Source: an uncultured Alphaproteobacteria bacterium (GTDB lineage Bacteria > Pseudomonadota > Alphaproteobacteria > Geminicoccales > Geminicoccaceae). Taken from it: 64,000 nucleotides of DNA. Location: NCBI GenBank assembly GCA_937926445.1, contig CALBAK010000046.1:20673-84672 (forward strand), in the 5' to 3' direction. Below are positions 18,879-27,462 of the stretch, in pieces (positions within the stretch are counted from its first letter, which is position 1; the number at the start of each line of letters is the position of its first letter). The translations under genes were made by a program, and so were the position numbers. Below the pieces are notes generated by a model. It saw nothing but the letters and a program-made list of their open reading frames with translations. It searched no databases and was not told the origin of the DNA.

Positions 18879-19873
18879 CGCGCCTGGCCCGCGCCGAAGC
18901 GGATCCGCGGGTCGAGCCAGGCGAGCAGCAGATCGGATACGAGTACCCCCAGGACGACGAGGAACGATTCGAGCATCAGGAACGAGCCGGCCAAGTACAT
19001 GTCCTGCGTCTGCAGCGCCCGCACCAGGACCGGGCCGGTGGTCGGCAACGACAGCACCACCGAAACCAGGGCCGAGCCCGAGATGAACTCGGGCAAGAGG
19101 CTGCCGATGTCGGCGATGAACGGGTTGAGCGCCATGCGCAACGGATACTTGACGAGCGCCCGACCCGGTGGACAGCCCTTCGCGCGGGCCGTGACCACAT
19201 AGGGCTTCTGCAGCTCGTCCAACAGGTTGGCACGCAGCCGGCGGATCATCGCGGCGGTTCCGGAAGTGCCGATGATGACCACCGGGATCCACAGATGCTC
19301 GAGTACCGAGAGGAACTTGGCGAGGCTCATCGGCTGGTCGAGATATTGTGGATCGACGAGCCCACCGATCGAGGTGCCGAACCACACGTTGGCGAAGTAG
19401 AGGAGAACGAGCGCGAGAAGGAAGTTCGGCGTCGCGAGTCCGAGAAAGCCCAGGAAGGTCAGGCCGTGATCGCCCCAGCTGTATTGATGGGTCGCGCTGT
19501 AGATGCCGATCGGAAACGCGATCGCCCAGGTGAACAGGACCGTGGCGAACGAAACGACGAAGGTGAGAAAGATCCGGTCCCCGATCACCTCGGTCACCGG
19601 CCGATCGTATTCGAACGACCAGCCGAGATCGCCGTGCAGAAGGCCCCAAAGCCAACGCAGATACTGGATCCACATCGGCTGATCGAGGCCATAGAGCTTG
19701 CGCAGATGCTCGATCTTTTCTTGTTGCAGGGTCTCTCCCTGGGCCTGCAATTCCGCGAGCTGAGTGGAGAGGAAGTCGCCCGGCGGCAGCTGGATGATCA
19801 CGAAGGTGATCAGGCTGATCGCGAGCAGCGTCGGTACCATCACGAGCAGGCGATGGACTACGTAGCGCAGCAC
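18875..19873 (-). CDS. Oligopeptide-type ABC transporter permease (OppB/DppB-like)
   Basis: This 332-residue inner-membrane permease begins MLRYVVHRLLVMVPTLLAIS, a classic OppB start. The conserved periplasmic LYGLDQPMWIQYLRWLWGLL segment and the EAA loop (YVVTARAKGCPPGRALVKYPLR) are present, and about six membrane helices can be drawn. It pairs with the downstream OppC-like permease. A complete importer would also need two ATPases and a periplasmic binding protein, which are not in the window. Upstream, the strand runs into the start of a decayed MATE gene within 100 bases, so the missing components may have been lost or are encoded elsewhere. Confidence 0.94.
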   Translation of the reverse strand: MLRYVVHRLLVMVPTLLAISLITFVIIQLPPGDFLSTQLAELQAQGETLQQEKIEHLRKLYGLDQPMWIQYLRWLWGLLHGDLGWSFEYDRPVTEVIGDRIFLTFVVSFATVLFTWAIAFPIGIYSATHQYSWGDHGLTFLGFLGLATPNFLLALVLLYFANVWFGTSIGGLVDPQYLDQPMSLAKFLSVLEHLWIPVVIIGTSGTAAMIRRLRANLLDELQKPYVVTARAKGCPPGRALVKYPLRMALNPFIADIGSLLPEFISGSALVSVVLSLPTTGPVLVRALQTQDMYLAGSFLMLESFLVVLGVLVSDLLLAWLDPRIRFGAGQAR

Positions 19874-19963
19874 GGTGCGGAGCCTCCCGAGGTACCCGAG
19901 CCCATCTTAGCAACCGGGCGCGGTCCGGGAAGCCGCGCCGCCGCCGCGGCCGGCTTCGCGTGA

Positions 19964-21080
19964 GCCCTCCGCGCCAGGCGGGCCCTCGCCCGGCCGCCGA
20001 TCCTCTCCGATCTCTCGGTGCCGCTGGTAGGCTTGGGCGATCTCGCGACGATCGGCCCCTTCGGCACCACCGCCGAGCTCGCCGCCGGGGGCCTCGGCGC
20101 CGAGCTCGCGAGCGTGCTCTCCTTCCTCCTGGGCTTCCTGCGCCTCGGCACGACCGCCCTCGCCGTTTTCGCCGGGGCCGTTCCGTGCTTCAGCTCGCAG
20201 GATGCTCGCCGCCCGCTCCCGCTCGCGATCGTCACGAACCTGTCGAACGCCGCGCCGACCCTCCTGCTCGTGACCGAGTTCGGTCTCGGCATCCGCGGTG
20301 CGGCGATCGCCACCGTGTTCGCCGCGCTCCTGGGGACGGCACTCCTCCCCCCGGTCCTCTTGCCGCTCTTCCGGCGTTCGGGCGCCGGCCGTCCGAGCGT
20401 CGCCCGCCTCCTCGACCGCCTCCGGGTCGCGGCCCGCTCGCGCCTCGGCCGCGACCAGTTCTCGCGCAGCCTCCTCCTCGAGGCCGCATTCTTGAGGTTC
20501 GCCGCCGTCGGCAGCCGCCGGGAAAAGGTCGTACTCGCCGCCGACGCCGTGCCCAAACGATCCTTAACGCTCTCTTTACATTTTCGGCCTACCGTCTCGA
20601 CGGGTTCGCGCATGCCACCCGGGCCCTGTTCGGCAAGGCGGTCGGTGCGCGCGACCCGGCGGCGGTCCGGGCCGTGGTGGCGGCCGGCCTCGGCAACGGA
20701 GCCTTCGTCGCGGTGACGATGACCCTGGCCTTCCTGCTCCTGGGCGACGGGCTCGTCCGCCTGCTCACCGAACTCGAGGAGGTCGGTGCGGCGGCCGACC
20801 GGCAGCACGTCTTGGCTGGACTGCTGCCGCTCGTCTCGCTCTGGGCCTTCCTCCTCGTCGGTGTCTTCTTCGGCGCGGCTTCGACCCGCGAGCTGCGCGA
20901 TTCCAGGTCATTCGCCCTCGTCCCGTTCCTCCTCGTGCCGCTGCCGTTGCAGGCGAGCTTCGGGAATACCGGTCTCTGGCTCGCCTTTCCGGGTTCCTCG
21001 CCGCCCGCGGCGCCGCGCTCGCCCTCCTCTGGCAGCATCTCGGGGCCGAGCGGCTGGCGGCCCCGGGCGGACGGCCTTGA
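19964..21080 (+). pseudogene. Broken MATE-family exporter gene (DinF-like)
   Basis: Pieces of a DinF-type multidrug/toxin exporter lie in three frames. The first (from about 19990) reads ILSDLSVPLVGLGD and GFLRLGTTALAVFAG, the conserved MATE N-terminus. About 90 residues are then missing before SQDARRPLPLAIVTNLSNAAP, which belongs to the middle of the protein. A frame change near 20555 leads to LNALFTFSAYRLDGFAHATR, the DinF hallmark. Another near 20995 leads to LAARGAALALLWQHLGAERL and a stop at 21078. A working 12-helix transporter cannot be made without correcting all of these. The fragments follow the family order on one strand, so this is one decayed gene rather than several small ones. 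Confidence 0.85.
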
Positions 21081-21201
21081 CCGCCCGCGCCGCCTGCCCA
21101 CATCGATTGCCGGCGGGTGCCGTTCGGGCCCGCCGCTCGGAAAGGGCACGCCGCGCCGTCCCGGCGAGGCGCGGTTCGACCCTGTCGCTCGAACGAGGAC
21201 G

Positions 21202-21654
21202 ATGAGCATGCGCAGCCTGGATCTCTCACCCCTGTTCCGCTCGACCATCGGCTTCGAGCGGCTCGACAAGCTTTTCGAGGCGGCGTTGCGCGAGGCCCAG
21301 CGCGACACCTCCTACCCACCCTACAACATCGTAAAGCAAGGGCCCGACCACTACCGGATCACCATGGCGGTCGCCGGCTTCGGCGAAGAGGACCTGGACA
21401 TCACGGTCCACGACAACCTCCTTACGGTGAAGGGGCAGATCCGCGAGCCCGAGAAGGACGTCGAATATCTCCACCGCGGCATCGCCCAGCGCGCCTTCGA
21501 GCATCGCTTCCAGCTCGCCGACCATGTCCGCGTGGTGGGGGCGAGCCTCAAGAAGGGCCTTCTCGACATTCGCCTCGAGCGGGTGGTCCCGGAGGCGATG
21601 CGGCCGCGCAAAATCCCCATCGCTTCGGCTCCCGACGGCGGCGGGGCGGGCTGA
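21202..21654 (+). CDS. Small heat-shock protein, Hsp20/IbpA family
   Basis: This 150-residue alpha-crystallin-type holdase binds unfolding proteins in the cytoplasm. Its opening, DLSPLFRSTIGFERLDKLFE, and YPPYNIVKQGPDHYRITMAVAGF are characteristic of the proteobacterial IbpA class. The alpha-crystallin domain spans about residues 38-130, with LTVKGQ and the class A signature HRGIAQRAFEHRFQLADHV. The GASLKKGLLDIRLERVVPE segment precedes a short Ala/Gly-rich tail. Two in-frame ATGs (21202, 21208) are possible. No obvious sigma-32 promoter could be found in the 120 bases upstream. The amidotransferase gene follows after 5 bases. Confidence 0.94.
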   Translation: MSMRSLDLSPLFRSTIGFERLDKLFEAALREAQRDTSYPPYNIVKQGPDHYRITMAVAGFGEEDLDITVHDNLLTVKGQIREPEKDVEYLHRGIAQRAFEHRFQLADHVRVVGASLKKGLLDIRLERVVPEAMRPRKIPIASAPDGGGAG

Positions 21655-21659
21655 GCACC

Positions 21660-22493
21660 ATGGACTTCACCGGCGGCGTGCCCCTCGATCCGCCCCCCAC
21701 CGCGCGGCCGGAGCCGGGCGGGCCCGAGGGCGAGCCGCCGGTCGTCGGGGTTTCGGCCTGCCTCAAGCAGGGTGAGCACGCGCCCTACCATTCCGTCGTC
21801 GACCGCTATGTCGAGGCGGTCCGCCTCGGTGCGGGCGCGCTGCCGCTGATCGTTCCGGCGCTCGGTGCGGTCGGCGCGCTCGATGCGCTTTTGGGGAGGC
21901 TCGACGGCCTCCTGTTCACCGGCAGCCCGTCCAACGTCTGCCCGAGCCATTATGGCGGGTCGCCGCCCCGGGAGGGGAACTTGGCCGATCCGCGGCGTGA
22001 CGCGACCACCTTGCCCTTGATGCGACGCGCGATCGCGCTCGGTTTGCCCTTCCTCGCCATCTGCCGCGGCATCCAAGAGCTCAACGTCGCGCTCGGCGGC
22101 AGCCTGCACCAGCATCTCCACGAGGTGCCGGGGAGGATCGACCACCGCTCCGACAAGAGCCGCCCCTGGGCCGAGCGCTACGAGCCGCGCCACACGGTCC
22201 GGTTGCGGCCGGGCGGGCTGCTCCAGCGGCTGCTCGACGGGGCCGAGGTAGTGCTCGTCAACTCGCTGCACGGGCAGGGCATCGACCGGCTCGCCCCCGG
22301 CCTCGTGGTCGAGGCCCTGGCCGAGGACGGCACGATCGAGGCGGTGAGCGTGGAAGGGGTCACGACATTCGCCCTCGGCGTGCAGTGGCATCCCGAATGG
22401 CGGGTGCTGGAAGATCCCGTTTCGCGTCGGCTGTTCGCCGCGTTCGGCGCGGCGGTACGGGCCCGCCAGCGAGCCCGCATCGCGGCCGGCTGA
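21660..22493 (+). CDS. Class-I glutamine amidotransferase-like gamma-glutamyl hydrolase (PuuD/peptidase C26 type)
   Basis: This 277-residue enzyme belongs to peptidase family C26 (gamma-glutamyl-gamma-aminobutyrate hydrolase-like). The catalytic triad is visible: Cys135 in LAICRGIQELNVALGGSL, and His244 and Glu246 in GVQWHPEW. GLLFTGSPSNVCPSHYG is the oxyanion/substrate block, and NSLHGQGIDRL matches the NS-H-Q loop of the PuuD group. It likely hydrolyses a gamma-glutamylated amine or polyamine intermediate in the cytoplasm; the exact substrate is unknown. It starts five bases after the hsp20 stop, so the two may be co-transcribed. A possible terminator overlaps its stop codon. Confidence 0.9.
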   Translation: MDFTGGVPLDPPPTARPEPGGPEGEPPVVGVSACLKQGEHAPYHSVVDRYVEAVRLGAGALPLIVPALGAVGALDALLGRLDGLLFTGSPSNVCPSHYGGSPPREGNLADPRRDATTLPLMRRAIALGLPFLAICRGIQELNVALGGSLHQHLHEVPGRIDHRSDKSRPWAERYEPRHTVRLRPGGLLQRLLDGAEVVLVNSLHGQGIDRLAPGLVVEALAEDGTIEAVSVEGVTTFALGVQWHPEWRVLEDPVSRRLFAAFGAAVRARQRARIAAG

Positions 22494-22510
22494 GAGGCCG
22501 TCGGATTTTT
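22483..22510 (+). terminator. Weak intrinsic-terminator-like hairpin
   Basis: CGGCC (22483-22487) pairs with GGCCG (22496-22500) across an 8-base loop that contains the amidotransferase stop codon; four bases later comes TTTTT (22506-22510). The 5-bp stem is short, but a T-run is rare in this GC-rich window. Confidence 0.4.
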
Positions 22511-22774
22511 CCCTCGCCCGGACCGCGCCGCTCGCTTATACTTCTGTCGGAAGTCAGAGCCCGTAGGGGATCGAGACGTCTCCTCCCACCGCCTCCCTGC
22601 TTCGAACGTCGGCGTGATGGCCTGCTGCGGTCCGGTATGCGAGTTCCTCGCTTCGCCCATCCTCGGGGCACGTCCTGACCACGATATCAGGGACATCGTG
22701 GAACTTTCGGATCGGATCGGTTCGTTTCGGGTCCTCTGTCTTCCCCTGTCGTCAACGTGCCCTGGACCCAGTCG
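22494..22774 (+). promoter_or_regulatory. Long leader of the RRM gene with a -10-like box and a perfect hairpin
   Basis: This 281-base gene-free stretch precedes the RNA-binding protein gene. TATACT at 22537-22542 resembles a -10 box without a clear -35 box, which would give a leader of about 225 bases. CCACGAT (22679-22685) and ATCGTGG (22695-22701) form a perfect 7-bp stem with a 9-base loop. The bases just before the ATG show no good Shine-Dalgarno sequence. Long structured leaders are typical of cold-inducible RNA-binding-protein genes; the regulatory role is inferred. Confidence 0.4.
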
Positions 22775-23224
22775 ATGTCACGCAAGCTTTTCGTCGCCAA
22801 CTTCCCCTTCACCACCACCGTCGAACAGCTGACGAGCCTGTTCAGCGCCCACGGCGATGTCGTCTACGCCAAGATCGCGACCGATCGGGAGACCGGAAAG
22901 TCGCGCGGCTTCGGCTTCATCGAGATGGGCACGCCCGAGCAGGCGGAGACCGCGATTCGCGAGCTCGACGGTTACCAGATGAACGGCCGCAGCATCGCCG
23001 TCCGTCTCGCCGAGGAGCGCGGCGGGCCCGGCGGGCCGAGCGGTGGCCCGCGTGGGCCTCGCGGTCCGCGGCCCAGCGGGCCCGGCGGTGGTTACGGTGC
23101 ACCGCGTGGCGGCTTCGGCGATCGTGGCGGGCCCGGCGGCGGCTTCGGTGGGCCGCGTGGGCCCCGCGGTCCGCGGCCGGGCGGTGGCGGCTACGGCGGA
23201 CCTCGCGGCGGCGGCGATTATTGA
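22775..23224 (+). CDS. Glycine-rich RRM RNA-binding protein
   Basis: This 149-residue protein has one RNA-recognition motif (residues 4-82) with RNP2 LFVANF (5-10) and RNP1 KSRGFGFI (42-49). It is followed by a low-complexity tail of about 65 residues made of Gly, Pro, Arg and a few Tyr in GGPRGPRGPRP-like repeats. This resembles the cyanobacterial Rbp / plant GRP cold-induced RNA chaperones and FUS-like phase-separating tails. It probably binds single-stranded RNA in the cytoplasm. ATG at 22775 is chosen over GTG 22757 because the RRM begins immediately after it. The tail's DNA is internally repetitive, with several GGGCCCGGCGG-type units, and may be prone to slippage. Confidence 0.92.
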   Translation: MSRKLFVANFPFTTTVEQLTSLFSAHGDVVYAKIATDRETGKSRGFGFIEMGTPEQAETAIRELDGYQMNGRSIAVRLAEERGGPGGPSGGPRGPRGPRPSGPGGGYGAPRGGFGDRGGPGGGFGGPRGPRGPRPGGGGYGGPRGGGDY

Positions 23225-23276
23225 GCCGACCGGCTCGTCCGAAGCGGAGGGCGGCCCCCGGGCCGCCCTGCCTCGT

Positions 23277-24380
23277 TCAGCGTACCACCAGGATCGGGGG
23301 GCCCAGCGCTGCCTCCTCGACCTCGAGACCGAGCCCCGGCGCCGTCCCCGACCGGATCCGGCCGTCTTCGCGGCGCGGTGGGTCGAGTGCCACCGAGCGG
23401 CCGACGTAATCGTTGAAGTCGGTCGAGGAGAAGCGGAACGCCTCGGGCGTGCTGTGCGCCAGGTGCGCGATCGCCGCGGTCACCACATCGCCACCCCAGC
23501 TGTCCTCGATCGTCATCGCAATGCCGAGTTCGACGCAGAGATCCCGGGCGAGCCGGGTCGGTCGCAGGCCGCCGAACTTGGCGATCTTGAGGTTGACAAC
23601 ATCCGCGGCACCCGCCCGCCAGACCGCGAGCAAGGCCGCCGGACTGTCGACGATCTCGTCGAGCACCATCGGATGGTCGCTCGCCCGCCGCACGATCAGG
23701 CATTCCTCGAGGCTCGCGCAGGGCTGCTCGATGTAGAGGTCGAGCTCGCGGACGGCCCGCACGACCCGCAGCGCCTCGTGCGGCAGCCAGCCGGTGTTGG
23801 CATCCGCCACCAGCACCTCGCCGCGATCGAGCACGGAACGCACCGCCCGGATCCGCTCGATGTCGAGATCGGGGTCGCCCCCCACCTTGAGCTGGAAGCG
23901 GCGGTAGCCTTCGGCCCGCCAGCGGCCGACCGCGGCCGCCATCGCCTCGGGCGTGTCCTGCGAGATCGCCCGATAGAGCTCCACGGCCTCGCCGTCGGGG
24001 CCACCGAGCAAGGTGGAGAGGGGGACGCCTTGGGCCCGAGCGGAGAGATCGTGGCAGGCCATGTCGAGCGCCGACTTCACGAACGGGTGCCCTTTGAGGG
24101 CCCGCTCCATCCGTTCCTGGATCCGGTCCACGGCGCGCGGATCGCAGCCCAGAAGGGCCGGCGCCACGCGGGCGATCCCCGCGCGCGCGCCCTCGGCGTG
24201 CGCCGGCAGATAGGCGGGGCCCAAGGGACACACCTCGCCCCAGCCCACGAGCCCCTCTTCGCTCGCCACCGCGACGAGCGTGCTGTCGAAGCGCTCGACC
24301 ATGCGGCCGTCGGCCCAGGCGTAGCGGTCCTCGAGCAGCGGCAGCTCGACGGCGAACACGCGGATCTCACGGATGCGCAA
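23277..24380 (-). CDS. Enolase-superfamily enzyme, mandelate racemase/muconate-lactonizing type
   Basis: This 367-residue member of the MLE subgroup has an N-terminal capping domain and a TIM-like barrel. The metal ligands are visible as Asp in VADANTGW, Glu in DLYIEQP and Asp in MVLDEIVDS, and the second catalytic Lys is in NLKIAKFGGL. The usual KxK at the end of barrel strand 2 reads Q-L-K (RRFQLKVGGD), so the first Lys is replaced by Gln. Such enzymes racemise, epimerise, dehydrate or cycloisomerise carboxylates by alpha-proton abstraction; the substrate is unknown. A TTG at 24380 is the likely start, because GGAGG lies six bases upstream on the coding strand and no ATG fits. It diverges from hrcA across 111 bases. 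Confidence 0.9.
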   Translation of the reverse strand: MRIREIRVFAVELPLLEDRYAWADGRMVERFDSTLVAVASEEGLVGWGEVCPLGPAYLPAHAEGARAGIARVAPALLGCDPRAVDRIQERMERALKGHPFVKSALDMACHDLSARAQGVPLSTLLGGPDGEAVELYRAISQDTPEAMAAAVGRWRAEGYRRFQLKVGGDPDLDIERIRAVRSVLDRGEVLVADANTGWLPHEALRVVRAVRELDLYIEQPCASLEECLIVRRASDHPMVLDEIVDSPAALLAVWRAGAADVVNLKIAKFGGLRPTRLARDLCVELGIAMTIEDSWGGDVVTAAIAHLAHSTPEAFRFSSTDFNDYVGRSVALDPPRREDGRIRSGTAPGLGLEVEEAALGPPILVVR

Positions 24381-24426
24381 GGCCTGCCTCCTTCCCGAAG
24401 TCCGGCAGCCAGTAGCGTCGTTTGCG

Positions 24427-24455
24427 TTGACCGGGCCCGAACCGCTCCCTACATA
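24427..24455 (+). promoter_or_regulatory. Sigma-70-like promoter for hrcA-grpE
   Basis: TTGACC (24427-24432), 17 bases, TACATA (24450-24455): close to the TTGACA-N17-TATAAT consensus and 36 bases before the hrcA ATG. No CIRCE inverted repeat (GCACTC-N9-GAGTGC) is seen around it, so HrcA probably does not control itself here. Confidence 0.6.
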
Positions 24456-24491
24456 CCGGCGGCTGCCGGACCGCGCACCCATCGTGACCGC

Positions 24492-25562
24492 ATGATCGTA
24501 GAGCTCAACGCCCGCTCCCGGGAGATCTTCCGGAGGATCGTCGACACCTATGTCGAGACCGGCGAGCCGGTCGGCTCGCGCACCATCTCGCGCCGCCTCG
24601 AGGAGCATCTGAGCCCGGCCACGATCCGCAACGTGATGGCCGACCTCGAGGAGGCGGGCCTGCTCTTCGCACCGCACACCTCGGCCGGGCGGCTGCCGAC
24701 CGAGCTAGGCCTCAGGCTCTACGTCGACGGCCTGCTCGAATCTGCACCGCTGCCCGAATCCGAGCGGCGCGCCATCGAGAGCAGGCTCGCCGGCTCCGGC
24801 CGGAGCGTCGAGTCGGTGCTCCGCGAGGCGACCGAGACGCTCTCCTCCCTCGCCCGCTGCGCCGGCCTCGTGGCGGCACCGGCTGCCGACCGACCCTTCA
24901 AGCACGTCGAGTTCGTGCCGCTCTCGCCGGGCCGCGCGCTCGTCATCCTCGTGACCGACAACGGCCTCGTCGAGAATCGGGTCATCGAGGTGCCGGTCGG
25001 CATGCCGATCTCGACCCTGGTCGAAGCGGGCAACTACCTCACGACCCGCCTCGCCGGCCGCAGCTTCGAAGAAGCCTGCCGGCTGATTCGGACCGAGATC
25101 GAGGAGCGTCGCACGCAGCTCGACGAGCTCTCTCAGCGTCTCGTCGCGAGCGGCCTCGCCACCTGGGCCGAGGACATCCAGCGCGAGGGCGGCATCCTGC
25201 TCGTCCGCGGCCAGGCTCATCTCCTCGAGGACGTCACCAACCTGGTCGAGCTCGAGCGGATCCGCACGCTTTTCGAGCAGATCGAAGCCAAGAAGAACGT
25301 GCTGAAGTTGGTCGAGCTCACCCAGCGGGCGCGCGGCGTGCAGATCTTCATCGGCCGAGAGAACGAGCTCTTCGGGCTGTCCGGTTGCTCGACGATCGTG
25401 GCGCCCTATCGGGCCGGTGACGGCCGCCGCTCGACAGTGGTCGGGGCGATCGGCGTGATCGGCCCGACCCGGCTGGACTATGCTCGTGTGATCCCGGTCG
25501 TCGACTACACCGCGCGTGTCGTGAGCCGCATGTTGGGAACCCCGGAGAGCGAGCTCGAATGA
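24492..25562 (+). CDS. hrcA: Heat-inducible transcription repressor HrcA
   Basis: This 356-residue repressor binds CIRCE operators of groESL/dnaK operons and is folded with help from GroEL. The N-terminal winged helix (about residues 5-85) has the signature [14 protein letters not shown], then [19 protein letters not shown] and [18 protein letters not shown]. The GAF-like and dimerisation parts follow, ending with the conserved [20 protein letters not shown]. The length is normal. The stop overlaps the grpE start (ATGA), a common alphaproteobacterial arrangement. The expected CIRCE targets are outside this window. Confidence 0.96.
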   Translation: MIVELNARSREIFRRIVDTYVETGEPVGSRTISRRLEEHLSPATIRNVMADLEEAGLLFAPHTSAGRLPTELGLRLYVDGLLESAPLPESERRAIESRLAGSGRSVESVLREATETLSSLARCAGLVAAPAADRPFKHVEFVPLSPGRALVILVTDNGLVENRVIEVPVGMPISTLVEAGNYLTTRLAGRSFEEACRLIRTEIEERRTQLDELSQRLVASGLATWAEDIQREGGILLVRGQAHLLEDVTNLVELERIRTLFEQIEAKKNVLKLVELTQRARGVQIFIGRENELFGLSGCSTIVAPYRAGDGRRSTVVGAIGVIGPTRLDYARVIPVVDYTARVVSRMLGTPESELE

Positions 25563-26179
25563 TGCAGGACAGCAAGCCACAGGATCAGGAGCCGGTCGCC
25601 CCGGTCGCCGAGGTCGGCGCCACCGAGACTGCGGCCGCAACGGCCGACCCGGGCGAGCGGATCGCGGCGCTCACGGCCGAGATCGCCTCCCTCAACGATC
25701 GCCTCATGCGGGCGCTCGCCGAGGTCGAGAACGTCCGTCGGCAGAAGGAGCGCGAGCTCGAGGAAGCCCGCAAATACGCGATCACGGGCTTCGCCCGCGG
25801 CCTGCTCGAGGTCGCCGACAATCTGCGCCGGGCGCTCGCGGCCGTGCCGGACGGCGGCGAGGGCCGCGACCCTCTCCTCCAGACGCTCGTGACGGGCGTC
25901 GAGATGACCGAGCGTACCCTCCTGTCGCTCTTCGAGAAGCACCGCATCCGCAAGATCCAGCCCGAGCGCGGCGAGCGTTTCGATCCCGGCCTGCATCAGG
26001 CGATGTTCGAGGTGCCGACCGCCGACTTGCCGGCCGGCTCGGTTGCCGAGGTCCTGCAGCCCGGCTATGTGCTGGCCGACCGGCTGCTGCGGCCGGCGCT
26101 CGTCGGCGTGGCCAAGGCGGTCGCGAAACCGGCCGAGCCCGAGCCCGCACCCGGTGCGGTCGTCGACACCGAGGTCTGA
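25559..26179 (+). CDS. grpE: Nucleotide exchange factor GrpE
   Basis: This 206-residue DnaK co-chaperone has a disordered acidic N-terminus, a long coiled coil (about residues 35-95) containing [23 protein letters not shown], and the four-helix/beta head. The conserved C-terminal part includes [34 protein letters not shown] and [23 protein letters not shown]. It is translated from an ATG overlapping the hrcA stop. dnaK and dnaJ are not in the window. Confidence 0.95.
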   Translation: MMQDSKPQDQEPVAPVAEVGATETAAATADPGERIAALTAEIASLNDRLMRALAEVENVRRQKERELEEARKYAITGFARGLLEVADNLRRALAAVPDGGEGRDPLLQTLVTGVEMTERTLLSLFEKHRIRKIQPERGERFDPGLHQAMFEVPTADLPAGSVAEVLQPGYVLADRLLRPALVGVAKAVAKPAEPEPAPGAVVDTEV

Positions 26180-26238
26180 GGTTCGATCGAGGACCGGCGG
26201 CGGGCCGTGTGGCCCTCACCGTCCGGCGGGGTGCTTCC

Positions 26239-27447
26239 ATGCAGAGCGACGTCCGCAAGGTGGTGCTCGCCTATTCGGGCGGGCTCGACACCTCGGTTAT
26301 CCTCCGCTGGCTCAAGGAACGCTACAGCTGCGAGGTGGTGACCTTCACCGCCGATCTCGGCCAGGGCGAGGAGCTCGAGCCGGCCCGCGCCAAGGCCGAG
26401 ATGATGGGCGCTTCGCAGATCTTCGTCGAGGATCTGCAAGAAGAGTTCGTCCGCGACTACGTCTTTCCGATGTTCCGGGCAAACGCTCTCTACGAGGGCG
26501 CCTATCTCCTCGGCACCTCGATCGCCCGGCCGCTCATCGCCAAGCGGCTGATCGAGATCGCAGCCGCGGTCGGCGCCGATGCCGTGGCGCACGGTGCCAC
26601 CGGCAAAGGCAACGACCAGGTCCGCTTCGAGCTCACCTGCTACGCCCTCAACCCGCACATCAAGGTGATCGCGCCCTGGCGCGAATGGGACCTCGATTCC
26701 CGTGACAAGCTCGTCGAGTACGCCGAGCGGCACCAGATCCCGATCCCGCGCGGCAAGCGCGGCGAGCCGCCCTACAGTACCGACGCCAATCTCCTCCACA
26801 TCTCCTACGAGGGCCGCGCCCTCGAGGATCCCTGGGTCGAGCCCGAGGAGGAGATGTTCACCCGCACTATCGCCCCGGAGCTCGCCCCCGACAAGCCCAC
26901 CTATGTCGAGATCGGCTTCGAGAAGGGTGATCCGGTCACGATCGACGGCGAACGGCTCTCGCCCGCCAATCTCCTCCGTCGGCTGAACGATCTGGCTGGC
27001 GCCAATGGCATCGGTCGGCTCGACCTGGTCGAGAACCGCTATGTCGGCATGAAGTCCCGCGGCGTCTACGAGACCCCGGGCGGCACCGTGCTGCTCCTCG
27101 CGCATCGCGCGGTGGAGAGCCTGACGCTCGACCGGGGTGCCGCGCACCTCAAGGACGAGCTCATGCCGCGCTACGCCGAGCTCGTCTACAATGGCTACTG
27201 GTTCAGCCCCGAGCGGCAGATGCTCCAGGCCCTGATCGACAAGAGCCAGGAGAACGTCACGGGGACCGTGCGGATGAAGCTCTTCAAGGGCCAAGCGAGC
27301 GTGGTCGGCCGCAAGAGCCCGGTGAGCCTCTACCGCCAGGAATTCGCCACCTTCGAGGCCGACACCGTCTATAACCAGCGCGACGCCGAAGGCTTCATCA
27401 AGCTCAACGCGCTGCGGCTCCGGATCCTGGGCCTGCGCGGCCGCTGA
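26239..27447 (+). CDS. argG: Argininosuccinate synthase
   Basis: This 402-residue cytoplasmic enzyme condenses citrulline and aspartate with ATP in arginine synthesis. The ATP pyrophosphatase loop [15 protein letters not shown] is at residues 11-25. Further hallmarks are [41 protein letters not shown], and the citrulline/aspartate-site segments [18 protein letters not shown] and [10 protein letters not shown]. The sequence belongs to the type 1, short form. The ATG at 26239 is preferred over an upstream in-frame start (26209) because the P-loop then lies at the canonical distance. It runs convergently into the sugar ABC permease gene, with a 15-base gap. Confidence 0.97.
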   Translation: MQSDVRKVVLAYSGGLDTSVILRWLKERYSCEVVTFTADLGQGEELEPARAKAEMMGASQIFVEDLQEEFVRDYVFPMFRANALYEGAYLLGTSIARPLIAKRLIEIAAAVGADAVAHGATGKGNDQVRFELTCYALNPHIKVIAPWREWDLDSRDKLVEYAERHQIPIPRGKRGEPPYSTDANLLHISYEGRALEDPWVEPEEEMFTRTIAPELAPDKPTYVEIGFEKGDPVTIDGERLSPANLLRRLNDLAGANGIGRLDLVENRYVGMKSRGVYETPGGTVLLLAHRAVESLTLDRGAAHLKDELMPRYAELVYNGYWFSPERQMLQALIDKSQENVTGTVRMKLFKGQASVVGRKSPVSLYRQEFATFEADTVYNQRDAEGFIKLNALRLRILGLRGR

Positions 27448-27462
27448 GCTTGTGCGGTCGAC

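Noticed and set aside
23043..23223. GC-rich repeats at the end of the RRM gene as a CRISPR or repeat element
   Set aside because: They encode the in-frame Gly/Pro/Arg-rich tail and have no constant spacer pattern.
24381..24491. CIRCE operator before hrcA-grpE
   Set aside because: No GCACTC-N9-GAGTGC inverted repeat is present; only a sigma-70-like promoter is seen.
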